DNA from: Limnohabitans sp. Rim28
GTDB taxonomy: Bacteria; Pseudomonadota; Gammaproteobacteria; Burkholderiales; Burkholderiaceae_C
Assembly (NCBI RefSeq): GCF_000293865.2
Contig: NZ_ALKN02000003.1
Span: 1 to 64,000, forward strand
DNA length: 64,000 nt
Direction of reading: 5' to 3'
A program made the position numbers and the translations under genes. The notes under the pieces were generated by a model. The model was given only the letters and a program-made list of their open reading frames with translations, was not told the origin of the DNA and did not search any database. Shown in pieces: positions 15,382 to 24,037 of this stretch; within the stretch, counting starts at the first letter, position 1, and every line of letters starts with the position of its first letter.

Positions 15382-18342
15382 ATGTTGCTGACCAAAAAAC
15401 AATCTGGCACCTCGGGTGCTGTTTCTTCTCCGTTCATCCACAGCCTGCGCCGTGGTTTGTCGCAGGCTTTGCCCACCTTGGACCGCCGCAGTTTCTTGCG
15501 CCGTTCAGGTTTGGGGGTCGGTGTCGGTTTGGCTGCTTCGCAGCTCACGCTGGTGCAAAAAGCCCATGCCGGCAAAGGCACTTCCATCGTGGGTGCCGGC
15601 AAAGTTGAAGTCAAACGCACCATTTGCACCCACTGCTCCGTCGGCTGCGCTGTCGATGCGGTGGTCGAAAACGGCGTTTGGGTTCGCCAAGAGCCCGTTT
15701 TTGACTCCCCCATCAATCTGGGCGCCCATTGCGCCAAAGGCGCCGCTTTGCGCGAGCACGGCCATGGTGAGTACCGCCTGCGCTACCCCATGAAATTGGT
15801 CAAGGGCAAATACGAGCGCATCAGCTGGGACACGGCCCTGACCGAGATCAGCGCCAAGATGCTGGAGCTGCGCAAAGCCAGTGGCCCAGACAGCATTTAT
15901 GTGGTGGGTTCGTCCAAGAGCAACAACGAGCAAGCCTATTTGCTGCGCAAATTCGTGAGCTTCTGGGGCACCAACAACTGTGACCACCAAGCGCGTATTT
16001 GCCATTCGACCACGGTGGCCGGTGTGGCCAACACTTGGGGCTACGGGGCGATGACCAACTCGTACAACGACATGCAAAACAGCAAGGTCGCCATGTACAT
16101 TGGCTCCAACGCCGCCGAGGCCCACCCGGTGTCCATGTTGCACATGCTGCACGCCAAGGAAAACGGCTGCAAGATGATCGTGGTTGACCCCCGTTTCACC
16201 CGCACAGCCGCCAAGGCCGATGAATACGTGCGCATCCGCTCGGGCACAGACATTCCTTTCTTGTTCGGTTTGATGTACCACATCTTCAAGAACGGTTGGG
16301 AAGATAAAAAGTACATCAACGACCGTGTTTTTGGCATGGATGCGATCAAGACCGAAGTCATGGCCAAATGGACGCCTGACAAAGTCGAAGAAGCCTGCGG
16401 TGTCAAAGAAGACCAAGTCTTCAAGATCGCCAAAATGCTGCACGAGAACAACCCCGGCACCATCGTCTGGTGCATGGGCCAGACCCAGCACACGATTGGC
16501 AACGCCATCGTTCGCGCCTCTTGCCTCTTGCAACTGGCCTTGGGCAACGTGGGCAAGACCGGTGGTGGCACCAACATCTTCCGCGGCCACGACAACGTGC
16601 AAGGCGCCACCGATGTCGGCCCTAACCCCGATTCTTTGCCCGGTTACTACGGTTTGGCCGAAGGCTCTTGGAAGCACTTTGCCAACGCTTGGGGCGTGGA
16701 CTTCGAGTGGATCAAAAAGCAGTTCGCCTCACCTGCCATGATGGGCAAAAACGGCATCACCGTCTCCCGTTGGATCGACGGCGTGCTCGAAAACAACGAG
16801 CTGATCGACCAAGACAGCAACCTGCGCGGTGTGTTTTATTGGGGTCATGCGCCCAACTCTCAAACCCGCGGCTTGGACATGAAGCGTGCCATGGACAAGC
16901 TCGACTTGTTGGTGGTGGTCGATCCTTATCCGTCGGCCACTGCGTCGATGGCGGCCATGCCTGGCAAGCCAGAAGACCTGAACCCCAACCGCGCTGTTTA
17001 TTTGCTGCCTGCCTGCACGCAGTTTGAGACCTCGGGTTCTTGCACGGCCTCCAACCGCTCTATTCAGTGGCGTGAGAAGGTCATTGAGCCTTTGTGGGAG
17101 AGCCGTTCTGACCACATGATCATGTACCAATTGGCGCAAAAACTGGGCTTTGGTGCTGAGCTGGTCAAGAACTACAAAATGCAAAAAGTCGGCGGTATGG
17201 ACGAACCCATGCCCGAGGACATCCTGCGCGAAATCAACAAGTGCGTTTGGACCATTGGCTACACCGGTCAAAGTCCGGAGCGTTTGAAGGCCCACATGAA
17301 GAACATGCATGTGTTCGATGTGAAGACCCTGAAGGCCAAAGGCGGCAAAGACAAAGAAACCGGTTACGACTTTACCGGTGACTATTTCGGCTTGCCATGG
17401 CCTTGCTATGGCACGCCTGAACTCAAGCACCCAGGCTCGCCCAATTTGTACGACACCTCCAAGCACGTCATGGACGGCGGCGGCAACTTCCGCGCCAACT
17501 TTGGTGTGGAGCGCGATGGCAAGAGCCTCTTGGCCGAAGACGGATCCCATTCCTTGGGTGCCGACATCACCACCGGTTACCCAGAACTCGACCACATCTT
17601 GCTCAAGAAGTTGGGTTGGTGGGACGAGTTGACCGAGGCTGAAAAAGCCAAGGCCGAAGGCAAGAACTGGAAGACCGATTCTTCGGGCGGCATGATCCGC
17701 GTGTTCATGAAAGGCCACGGTTGCCATCCTTTTGGCAATGCGAAAGCGCGTGCGGTGGTCTGGAACTTCCCCGACCCGATCCCTCAGCACCGCGAGCCTT
17801 TGTATGGCACGCGCCCGGACCTGATGGCCAAGTACCCCACGCACGACGACCGCAAAGCCTTCTGGCGTTTGCCCACCTTGTACAAAACCGTGCAAGACAA
17901 AAACATCGCCGACAAGTTGCATGAGAAGTTCCCGCTCATCATGACCTCGGGTCGTTTGGTCGAGTACGAAGGTGGCGGCGAAGAAACCCGTTCCAATCCT
18001 TGGCTGGCTGAATTGCAGCAAGAGATGTTTGTGGAGATCCATCCCAAGTCGGCTGCAGACCGTGGCATCCGCAATGGCGAGCGTGCATGGGTGACTTCAC
18101 CCACGGGTGCGCGCATCAATGTGCAGGCCATGGTGACCGAGCGTGTGGCGCCCGATACCGTGTTTTTGCCCTTCCACTTCTCTGGCCGTTGGCAAGGTGT
18201 TGACATGCTGCCGCACTACCCTAAGGGTGCAGCGCCCATTGTGCGGGGCGAGGCGGTCAACACGGCCACCACCTATGGTTACGACAGCGTCACCATGATG
18301 CAAGAGTCCAAGACCACCATCTGCAACATCGAAAAAGCCTAA
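15382..18342 (+). CDS. fdh3A: Membrane-associated formate dehydrogenase alpha subunit (FDH3/FDH-O type)
   Basis: This 986-aa catalytic subunit is exported by Tat: the leader has DRRSFLRRSG near residue 33 and an AHAGKG cleavage region. It oxidises periplasmic formate and feeds electrons through the beta and gamma subunits to quinone. The proximal [4Fe-4S] ligands are Cys82/85/89 (CTHCSVGC) plus AHCAKG. The metal ligand is Cys207 in ARICHSTTVAG, where FDH-N/O of E. coli has selenocysteine. Molybdopterin domains follow, including FRGHDNVQGATDVGPNPD. Size is normal for the family. The downstream order beta-lipoprotein-gamma supports a complete complex. Confidence 0.93.
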   Translation: MLLTKKQSGTSGAVSSPFIHSLRRGLSQALPTLDRRSFLRRSGLGVGVGLAASQLTLVQKAHAGKGTSIVGAGKVEVKRTICTHCSVGCAVDAVVENGVWVRQEPVFDSPINLGAHCAKGAALREHGHGEYRLRYPMKLVKGKYERISWDTALTEISAKMLELRKASGPDSIYVVGSSKSNNEQAYLLRKFVSFWGTNNCDHQARICHSTTVAGVANTWGYGAMTNSYNDMQNSKVAMYIGSNAAEAHPVSMLHMLHAKENGCKMIVVDPRFTRTAAKADEYVRIRSGTDIPFLFGLMYHIFKNGWEDKKYINDRVFGMDAIKTEVMAKWTPDKVEEACGVKEDQVFKIAKMLHENNPGTIVWCMGQTQHTIGNAIVRASCLLQLALGNVGKTGGGTNIFRGHDNVQGATDVGPNPDSLPGYYGLAEGSWKHFANAWGVDFEWIKKQFASPAMMGKNGITVSRWIDGVLENNELIDQDSNLRGVFYWGHAPNSQTRGLDMKRAMDKLDLLVVVDPYPSATASMAAMPGKPEDLNPNRAVYLLPACTQFETSGSCTASNRSIQWREKVIEPLWESRSDHMIMYQLAQKLGFGAELVKNYKMQKVGGMDEPMPEDILREINKCVWTIGYTGQSPERLKAHMKNMHVFDVKTLKAKGGKDKETGYDFTGDYFGLPWPCYGTPELKHPGSPNLYDTSKHVMDGGGNFRANFGVERDGKSLLAEDGSHSLGADITTGYPELDHILLKKLGWWDELTEAEKAKAEGKNWKTDSSGGMIRVFMKGHGCHPFGNAKARAVVWNFPDPIPQHREPLYGTRPDLMAKYPTHDDRKAFWRLPTLYKTVQDKNIADKLHEKFPLIMTSGRLVEYEGGGEETRSNPWLAELQQEMFVEIHPKSAADRGIRNGERAWVTSPTGARINVQAMVTERVAPDTVFLPFHFSGRWQGVDMLPHYPKGAAPIVRGEAVNTATTYGYDSVTMMQESKTTICNIEKA

Positions 18343-18360
18343 GCGCTCCAGGAGAACACG

Positions 18361-18960
18361 ATGGCACGAATGAAATTTATCTGCGACGCAGAGCGTTGTA
18401 TTGAGTGCAACGGTTGCGTGACCGCTTGCAAAAACGAGCATGAAGTCCCATGGGGTGTGAACCGCCGACGTGTGGTCACCCTGAATGACGGTGTACCCGG
18501 CGAAAAATCCATCTCGGTGGCGTGCATGCACTGCTCAGATGCACCCTGCATGGCGGTTTGCCCGGTCAACTGTTTCTACAAAACCGACGAAGGTGTTGTG
18601 TTGCATGACAAGGACATTTGCATTGGCTGCGGCTACTGCTCTTATGCCTGTCCGTTTGGCGCGCCCCAGTTCCCATCCAGCGGCGCCTTCGGTCTGCGCG
18701 GCAAGATGGACAAGTGCACGTTCTGTGCTGGCGGTCCTGAAGAACATGGCAGCCAAGCCGAGTTCGACAAATACGGTCGCAACCGTTTGGCCGAAGGCAA
18801 ATTGCCCGCCTGCGCCGAAATGTGTTCCACCAAGGCACTGCTGGCCGGAGACGGCGACGTGGTGGCCGACATTCTGCGTGGCCGTGTGGTTCAGCGCGGC
18901 AAAGGCGCAGAAGTCTGGGGCTGGGGAACGGCTTACGGCAACCAAGCCAAGGGAGCATGA
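18361..18960 (+). CDS. fdh3B: Formate dehydrogenase iron-sulfur (beta) subunit
   Basis: This 199-aa four-cluster ferredoxin of the HybA/FdnH/DmsB type relays electrons from the periplasmic alpha subunit to the cytochrome b subunit. The cysteine groups are CIECNGCVTAC, CMHCSDAPCMAVC, CIGCGYCSYACPFG and CTFCAGG...CAEMC. It lacks the C-terminal transmembrane anchor of E. coli FdnH, as expected for the shorter FDH3 type. It has no signal peptide, so it is probably co-exported with the Tat-bearing alpha subunit. An AGGAG site lies before the ATG. Its stop overlaps the next small lipoprotein gene. Confidence 0.92.
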   Translation: MARMKFICDAERCIECNGCVTACKNEHEVPWGVNRRRVVTLNDGVPGEKSISVACMHCSDAPCMAVCPVNCFYKTDEGVVLHDKDICIGCGYCSYACPFGAPQFPSSGAFGLRGKMDKCTFCAGGPEEHGSQAEFDKYGRNRLAEGKLPACAEMCSTKALLAGDGDVVADILRGRVVQRGKGAEVWGWGTAYGNQAKGA

Positions 18961-19187
18961 ACATGAAAGCAGCCATCATTTTGAGCAGCCTGTTTTTGCT
19001 GGCGGCTTGTGGCGAAACTCGCCAAGACAAAGCTGGGGTTGGTTCTGACAAGCCAGCCGTTGCGGGTACTGGCGTTGCCGTGTACACCGATCCAGGCTGG
19101 AAAGCCGGTGACCAGGCTGGTTGGTCCAATCACCTCAAAGCCCGTGCACATTACGGCCAAAACGACCATTCCCGTACCTCCAAGTGA
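18957..19187 (+). CDS. Small lipoprotein of the formate dehydrogenase operon
   Basis: This 76-aa protein overlaps the beta-subunit stop by 4 bp (ATGA); an in-frame ATG at 18963 is an alternative start. It has a short lipoprotein signal peptide with lipobox LLAAC (Cys at about residue 19 from the first Met). The mature part ends in a hydrophilic WSNHLKARAHYGQNDHSRTSK-like tail. The family is not recognised. Its position between beta and gamma subunit genes suggests a membrane-anchored accessory of the periplasmic enzyme. Confidence 0.65.
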   Translation: MNMKAAIILSSLFLLAACGETRQDKAGVGSDKPAVAGTGVAVYTDPGWKAGDQAGWSNHLKARAHYGQNDHSRTSK

Positions 19188-19203
19188 GTACAAGGAGAAG
19201 TTC

Positions 19204-20385
19204 ATGCGTCGCTTCTTATTGACTGTCGGGCTGGCACTGGCTGCGTTGGGTGTTTCTGCCCAAACGCAGGCACCTGCGCCTGCGCCTGCAAAACCTGCCG
19301 CTCCGGCTGAAAACAGCTTGGGCGTCAAGAGTGCCAACATCTTCCAGATCGCACCCGGTGCGGATGCCGATCCCAAGTACAAAGACCAAACCAACGCCCA
19401 AAGGGCGGAGGTTCAGCCCGGCAACAACGCGCCTGTGTGGCGTGCAGTGGGTCAGGGCGTGACGGGTTTCACCAGCTTGCCCAAAAGCCAAGCGCCTGAG
19501 GCCGGCAACCTGATTCAGCCTTTCGTGCAGTACCCTGGCTCGCGCTTGTCGTCGGCAGGCGAGTCTTGGCGCCAAGTGCGCAACAACATCATCATCCCTT
19601 ATGGGGCTGCCTTGTTGCTGATCGCGGTGGGTGCGATGGCTTTGTTTTATTTCAGCAAGGGAACGATCGAGTTGCACGGCCAAGAAACGGGCCGCAAGAT
19701 TGAGCGCTTCACCCCTTTTGAACGTTCTGCGCATTGGGCCAACGCCATCGCTTTTTGCGCCTTGGCCATTTCGGGCATCGTGATTGCCTACGGCAAGTAT
19801 TTCTTGCTGCCGATTTTGGGTGACACCCTGTTCGGTTGGCTCTCCTTTGCCTTGAAGAACATCCACAACTTTGCCGGACCCTTGTTTGCAGTGTCTTTGG
19901 TGATTGTGTTCATCACCTTCGTCAAAGACAACTTGCCCAGCAAGGACGACCTGGTCTGGATCCTCAAAGGCGGCGGCTTGTTTTCCGGTACCGAAGTGCC
20001 TTCGCACCGATTCAATGCGGGTGAAAAAGTCTTGTTCTGGGCCGGTGTTTTGTTCTTGGGTGCCATCGTCGTGGCCTCTGGCTTGGTGCTGAACATGCTC
20101 ATCCCCGGCCTGATCTATGAACGGGCGACCATGCAGATTGCCAACATGGTCCACGGCGTTGCCAGCTTGTTCATGATGGCCATGTTCATTGGGCACATTT
20201 ACATGGGCACATTGGGCATGCGCGGTGCCTACAAAGCCATGCGCACAGGCTATGTGGATGAAACATGGGCCAAAGAGCACCATGAGCTGTGGTACGACGA
20301 TGTCAAGGCTGGCAAGATTCCTGCCCAACGATCTGAAACATCGAACACCTCCGCCACCTCGAACACTTCAACAGCTTCGGCTTGA
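19204..20385 (+). CDS. fdh3C: Formate dehydrogenase gamma subunit, cytochrome b556
   Basis: This 393-aa inner-membrane protein anchors the complex and passes electrons to quinone via heme b. It has a cleavable signal (MRRFLLTVGLALAALGVSAQ), a periplasmic stretch of about 105 residues, an extra helix near 130-150, then the four-helix FdnI core with conserved His in FERSAHWANA, NIHNFAG, MVHGVASL and FIGHIYMG. It is much longer than E. coli FdnI (217 aa); the N-terminal extension is common in FDH3-type gamma subunits. The ATG at 19204 is preferred over an upstream in-frame start at 19009, which lies inside the lipoprotein gene. An AAGGAGAAG site precedes it. Confidence 0.9.
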   Translation: MRRFLLTVGLALAALGVSAQTQAPAPAPAKPAAPAENSLGVKSANIFQIAPGADADPKYKDQTNAQRAEVQPGNNAPVWRAVGQGVTGFTSLPKSQAPEAGNLIQPFVQYPGSRLSSAGESWRQVRNNIIIPYGAALLLIAVGAMALFYFSKGTIELHGQETGRKIERFTPFERSAHWANAIAFCALAISGIVIAYGKYFLLPILGDTLFGWLSFALKNIHNFAGPLFAVSLVIVFITFVKDNLPSKDDLVWILKGGGLFSGTEVPSHRFNAGEKVLFWAGVLFLGAIVVASGLVLNMLIPGLIYERATMQIANMVHGVASLFMMAMFIGHIYMGTLGMRGAYKAMRTGYVDETWAKEHHELWYDDVKAGKIPAQRSETSNTSATSNTSTASA

Positions 20386-20400
20386 GTCTGGAGAACTCTC

Positions 20401-20748
20401 ATGAAAAAATACCTGCTTGTCATGTCTGCACTGGCCATCAGCTTTGGTGCTGCTGCCAAATTGCCTGCCCTCAGCGAAGAAGCCAAGGCCAAAGCCGCCG
20501 AAGCGGCGGCCAAAACAGCGCACGGCAACAAAGTGGCCGACTTTCAGTTGTGCAAGTCTCGCGAAAAAGTGGCGGCCCACTATTACAAAACCAATGGCAA
20601 AGGCAAGGCTGCACCGACGGCCACCCCCGCTTGTGTGGACCCCGGTGCCTATAAGCCTGCAGAAACCACGGCGGCTGCACCTGCTGCCCCCGCTGCTGCT
20701 GCCCCAGCAGCCGCCAAGCCCGCGGCTGCACCCGCCAAAAAAGGCTGA
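20401..20748 (+). CDS. Periplasmic Ala/Pro-rich protein of the formate dehydrogenase operon
   Basis: This 115-aa protein has a clear Sec signal peptide (KKYLLVMSALAISFGAAA). The mature central part contains two Cys (FQLCKSREKVAAHYYK and PACVDPGAYKP) that could form a disulfide. The last 35 residues are a low-complexity Ala/Pro/Lys tail. No enzymatic motif is visible and I do not recognise the family. A strong terminator follows, so it closes the formate dehydrogenase operon that begins at 15129. Confidence 0.65.
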   Translation: MKKYLLVMSALAISFGAAAKLPALSEEAKAKAAEAAAKTAHGNKVADFQLCKSREKVAAHYYKTNGKGKAAPTATPACVDPGAYKPAETTAAAPAAPAAAAPAAAKPAAAPAKKG

Positions 20749-20770
20749 TCCTTTTTTGCACCCCACTGCA

Positions 20771-20804
20771 AAATCCCCCGTCGGCAACGGCGGGGGATTT
20801 TTAC
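20771..20804 (+). terminator. Intrinsic terminator between the fdh operon and fdhD
   Basis: A perfect 10-bp stem (AAATCCCCCG at 20771-20780 with CGGGGGATTT at 20791-20800) is followed by TTTT. It lies only 15 bp before the fdhD ATG, so fdhD must depend on read-through or on an internal promoter that I cannot place. Confidence 0.85.
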
Positions 20805-20818
20805 GTTAGGCTCAAGCC

Positions 20819-21709
20819 ATGTCTGTTGTTCTGAACGCCCCTGTGGCCGCATCGGCCCCGCTCAAGCCCCATATCACCCGAGCGCGTGCACCCCTGACCC
20901 GCAGCGTGCCCGTGACCAATGAATTCGGAGAAGTCTCAGAGACCCAAATCCCCGCAGAGCGAGCGCTGACGATTTATTTGGATAAAAAAGAGCTGGTGAC
21001 TTTGATGACCTTGGGAGCCGAGCCCGAGTGGCTTGTCCTGGGCTTTTTGCGCAACCAGCGACTGATCGACTCGGTGGAACAGATCGAATCCATCACCGTG
21101 GATTGGACGATTGGTGAAGGCGAAGTGGGCGAGCCCGGCGTGGCCGCTGTCAAAACCCGCGCCCATGCCGAGGTCGTCATCGAGCGCAGCGCCGAGCGTG
21201 TCGTGACCACCGGTTGCGGTCAAGGCAGTGTGTTCGGCGACTTGATGGACCACATCGACGAGATTGAACTGCCACCCGCGCAAATCACGCAAACTCAACT
21301 TTATGGTTTGGTCAACGCCATCCGCCTGCAAGAAACCACCTACAAGTCCTCGGGATCGGTGCACGGTTGTGCGCTGTTTGAAGGTGAAAAGATGCTCATG
21401 TTTGTGGAAGACGTGGGGCGTCACAATGCGGTGGACACCATTGCCGGCTGGATGTGGATGCACGACGTCTACGCCCAAGACAAGGTGTTCTACACCACCG
21501 GGCGCTTGACCAGCGAGATGGTCATCAAGTCAGCCCAGATGGGCGTGCCCGTGGTGGTGTCGCGAAGCGGCATCACACAAATGGGGCTGGATGTGGCCAA
21601 CCGCCTGGGCCTGTGCGCGATCGGTCGCGCCACCAACAAACGCTTTTTGTGTTTCAGTGCACCAGAGCGCCTGGTCTGGCAACCCGAGTTGTTGACACCA
21701 CCCGGTTGA
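20819..21709 (+). CDS. fdhD: Formate dehydrogenase accessory sulfurtransferase FdhD
   Basis: FdhD transfers sulfur from IscS to the molybdenum/tungsten bisPGD cofactor, which is needed for an active formate dehydrogenase. The 296-aa protein shows family motifs RALTIYLDKKELVTLM, TTGCGQGS, SSGSVHGCALF, VEDVGRHNAVDTIAG and FYTTGRLTSEMVIK. In E. coli the catalytic loop is CxxC (TGCGVCG, as recalled); here the second Cys is Gly (CGQG), so only one loop Cys remains. It may serve both formate dehydrogenases in this window. It converges with the enoyl-CoA hydratase gene. Confidence 0.92.
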   Translation: MSVVLNAPVAASAPLKPHITRARAPLTRSVPVTNEFGEVSETQIPAERALTIYLDKKELVTLMTLGAEPEWLVLGFLRNQRLIDSVEQIESITVDWTIGEGEVGEPGVAAVKTRAHAEVVIERSAERVVTTGCGQGSVFGDLMDHIDEIELPPAQITQTQLYGLVNAIRLQETTYKSSGSVHGCALFEGEKMLMFVEDVGRHNAVDTIAGWMWMHDVYAQDKVFYTTGRLTSEMVIKSAQMGVPVVVSRSGITQMGLDVANRLGLCAIGRATNKRFLCFSAPERLVWQPELLTPPG

Positions 21710-21745
21710 CCGCAAGCAGCGGCTGGCCGGGTCGCATGCGGCCGA

Positions 21746-22525
21746 TCAACCGTTGATGAACTTGGGCGCGCGCTTGTTCAAAAAGGCGTCCATGCCTTCC
21801 TTTTGATCGGCGGTGGCAAACAAGCCGTGGAAAAGCCTGCGCTCGAACATCACGCCATCGGTGAGGCCGCTTTCAAACGCGCGGTTGACGCTCTCTTTGG
21901 CCGCCATGGTGGCCAGTTGGCCGTAGCCACAGATCATCAGGGCTGCGCCCAGTGTTTCGTCCATCAGCTTGTCAAGGGGCACCACACGGCTCACCAAACC
22001 GCCACGCTCGGCTTCGGCTGCGTCCATCATGCGGCCCGTCAACACCAAGTCCATGGCTTTCGACTTGCCCATCGCACGGGGCAGGCGCTGCGTGCCGCCT
22101 GCGCCGGGAATGATGCCGATTTTGATTTCGGGTTGCCCAAACTTGGCGTTGTCTGCGGCAATGATGAAGTCGCACATCATGGCCAATTCGCAGCCACCGC
22201 CCAATGCAAAGCCGCTGACCGCTGCAATCACAGGTTTGCGAATGCTGCGTATGGTTTCCCAATTGCGTGTGATGAAGTCGTTCTTGTAGACCTCGTGGAA
22301 ATTGAACTTGGCCATGGCCGAGATGTCCGCGCCGGCTGCAAAAGCTTTTTCGCTGCCGGTAATCACCATGCAACCAATGGCCTCATCGGCGTCAAAGGCT
22401 TTGAGCGCCATGCCTAACTCGTCCATCAATGCGCCGTTGAGCGCATTCAAGGCCTTGGGTCGGTTGAGTGTGATGATGCCGACTTGACCGCCTTCGATGC
22501 GGACTTCGATGTTTTCGTAACTCAA
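21746..22525 (-). CDS. Enoyl-CoA hydratase/isomerase (crotonase family, PaaF-like)
   Basis: This 259-aa crotonase-fold hydratase has oxyanion-hole segments [11 protein letters not shown] and [13 protein letters not shown], plus the catalytic Glu pair region ([20 protein letters not shown]), as in bona fide hydratases. I chose the TTG start at 22525 because it follows TTGGAGAATCAC, a good ribosome site; an upstream TTG at 22558 lacks one. Divergent placement from paaG across a shared operator suggests the 2,3-dehydroadipyl-CoA hydratase step of phenylacetate (and box) degradation. A general fatty-acid role cannot be excluded. Confidence 0.85.
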   Translation of the reverse strand: MSYENIEVRIEGGQVGIITLNRPKALNALNGALMDELGMALKAFDADEAIGCMVITGSEKAFAAGADISAMAKFNFHEVYKNDFITRNWETIRSIRKPVIAAVSGFALGGGCELAMMCDFIIAADNAKFGQPEIKIGIIPGAGGTQRLPRAMGKSKAMDLVLTGRMMDAAEAERGGLVSRVVPLDKLMDETLGAALMICGYGQLATMAAKESVNRAFESGLTDGVMFERRLFHGLFATADQKEGMDAFLNKRAPKFING

Positions 22526-22670
22526 GTGATTCTCCAACGAGGGGTGACTGTGAATCAAGGACTATAACCATGCCCGCTTTGCCTTGACTGTCGCCATTTT
22601 TGCTGGGCTGAGTGAGGCATCGGATGCAGCCCATTGAGGGGCATTCAAGCGGTCAATTCATAGGGAAAAT

Positions 22671-22696
22671 ATTAACCAACCGAGCGGTCGGTTAAT
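22671..22696. promoter_or_regulatory. TetR-type operator (PaaR-like) in the paa divergent promoter
   Basis: This is a 26-bp palindrome: 12-bp arms (22671-22682 and 22685-22696) match at 11 positions around a 2-bp centre, with the core CCAACCG-AG-CGGTCGG. The ACCGACCG/CGGTCGGT type is the known pattern for TetR-family regulators of CoA-ester pathways such as PaaR. It sits 29 bp before the paaG ATG and about 145 bp from the divergent hydratase start, so it could control both. No tetR gene is present in the window. Confidence 0.75.
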
Positions 22697-22725
22697 GGTA
22701 CATTCAGCACTTCTGGAGACACAAT

Positions 22726-23526
22726 ATGACCGAAATCACCGCATCGGTGTTGTACGAAGTGCGGGGCGCTGTGGCCCTGGTGACTTTGAACCGTCCGCAA
22801 GCCCTCAACAGTTTTACCCGGGAAATGCACCAGTCCTTGTGGGCGGCATTCGATCAGGCCGAGGCCAACCCTGCCATCCGGGCTTTGGTCTTGACCGGTG
22901 CAGGCCGAGGTTTTTGTGCCGGACTCGATTTGTCAGAACTCGATTTCACGCCAGGGCCTGGTTTGCTGGAGCGGGCCGACCCAGGTCCCGTCATCAACGA
23001 TGCTTTCAATCCCACCACCCGCCGCTTGCAGACGCTGCGCATGCCGGTCATTTGCGCCGTGAATGGCGTCGCTGCGGGCGCCGGTGCATCGGTGGCCATG
23101 GCGTGTGACATGGTGATTGCCGCACCATCCGCCAGTTTTGTCCAAGCCTTCAGCAAAATTGGTTTGATACCCGATGCGGGGGGCAGCTGGTTGCTGGTGG
23201 AGCGCCTGGGTTTGCCGCGGGCCATGGCGCTGGCCATGACGGGCGAAAAGCTCATGGCCGATAAAGCCAAAGAGTGGGGTCTGATTTGGGATGTGGCCGA
23301 CGACTGTGTGACGGCAGCCTTGGCGTTGGCAGACAAGCTGGCCGTGATGCCGACCCAGGCCTTGGTGGCGACGCGCCATTTGTTGCGCGATGCGGGGACG
23401 CGTTCGCTCGATGCCCACCTGAATGTGGAGCGCGACACGCAATCGAGGCTGGGCAAAACGCACGATTACATGGAAGGTGTTAACGCCTTTTTGCAAAAGC
23501 GTGCCCCGCAATTCACGGGCGAATGA
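22726..23526 (+). CDS. paaG: PaaG: epoxyphenylacetyl-CoA isomerase
   Basis: This 266-aa crotonase-family isomerase converts ring 1,2-epoxyphenylacetyl-CoA to the oxepin in aerobic phenylacetate degradation. Features include the oxyanion loop GRGFCAGLDLSEL, the second loop NGVAAGAGASVAMACDMV, and KIGLIPDAGGSWLL with Asp at the position typical of PaaG rather than the hydratase Glu. It ends in AFLQKRAPQFTGE, a common PaaG terminus. GGAGA precedes the ATG. It is the first gene of a paaG-paaI-paaK operon; the paaABCDE oxygenase and paaZ are not in this window. Confidence 0.88.
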   Translation: MTEITASVLYEVRGAVALVTLNRPQALNSFTREMHQSLWAAFDQAEANPAIRALVLTGAGRGFCAGLDLSELDFTPGPGLLERADPGPVINDAFNPTTRRLQTLRMPVICAVNGVAAGAGASVAMACDMVIAAPSASFVQAFSKIGLIPDAGGSWLLVERLGLPRAMALAMTGEKLMADKAKEWGLIWDVADDCVTAALALADKLAVMPTQALVATRHLLRDAGTRSLDAHLNVERDTQSRLGKTHDYMEGVNAFLQKRAPQFTGE

Positions 23527-23550
23527 ACCACTAAGCACGACACCAGACGA

Positions 23551-23985
23551 ATGATGAACGATCCCAAAGCATTGGCCCAATTGGTGGGCGAAACCATGTT
23601 CGCTGTCGACGTGGCGTCCAAAGACACCATGGGCATGGCCTTGTTGGCTTGCGAACCCGGTCGTGCCTTGATGCGCATGACTGTGCAAGGCTTGCACCTG
23701 AATGGTCACCAAATTTGCCACGGTGGCTTTATCTTCACGCTGGCCGATTCGACTTTTGCATTTGCGTGCAACAGTTACAACAAAAACGCGGTGGCTGCAG
23801 GTTGCAGCATCGAGTTCTTAAAGCCCGCCAAGTTGGGCGATGTGCTCACGTGTGAGGGCCTGGAGCAAGCGCTGAGCGGGCGTCATGGCATCTACGACAT
23901 GAAAGTCACCAATCAAAATGGCGAGGTGATTGCCATGTTCCGTGGCAAGAGCGCGCAAATACAGGGCACTGTGGTGCCTGAATAA
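23551..23985 (+). CDS. paaI: PaaI: hydroxyphenylacetyl-CoA thioesterase
   Basis: This 144-aa hot-dog-fold thioesterase rescues CoA from dead-end (hydroxy)phenylacetyl-CoA intermediates. The PaaI motif HLNGHQICHGGFIFTLADSTFAFACN spans about residues 49-75, with the HGG loop and the catalytic Asp of LADS. The length is typical. It lies 24 bp after paaG and 52 bp before paaK, in the same operon. Adjacent ATGs at 23551 and 23554 are both possible starts. Confidence 0.9.
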   Translation: MMNDPKALAQLVGETMFAVDVASKDTMGMALLACEPGRALMRMTVQGLHLNGHQICHGGFIFTLADSTFAFACNSYNKNAVAAGCSIEFLKPAKLGDVLTCEGLEQALSGRHGIYDMKVTNQNGEVIAMFRGKSAQIQGTVVPE

Positions 23986-24037
23986 ATAACGCAGGACAGG
24001 CGTGGCCCTGTCCTCAGTTGATCCAGTGGAGTTTTGA

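Noticed and set aside
20640..20748. Ala/Pro codon repeats in the 115-aa periplasmic protein as a tandem repeat or CRISPR-like array
   Set aside because: The repeats are irregular codon-level low complexity within a coding frame, with no spacers.
21704..21752. CGGTTGA/TCAACCG inverted repeat between fdhD and the hydratase gene as a bidirectional terminator
   Set aside because: Arms are 7 bp with a 35-nt interior and no T-run on either strand, so it is too weak to call.
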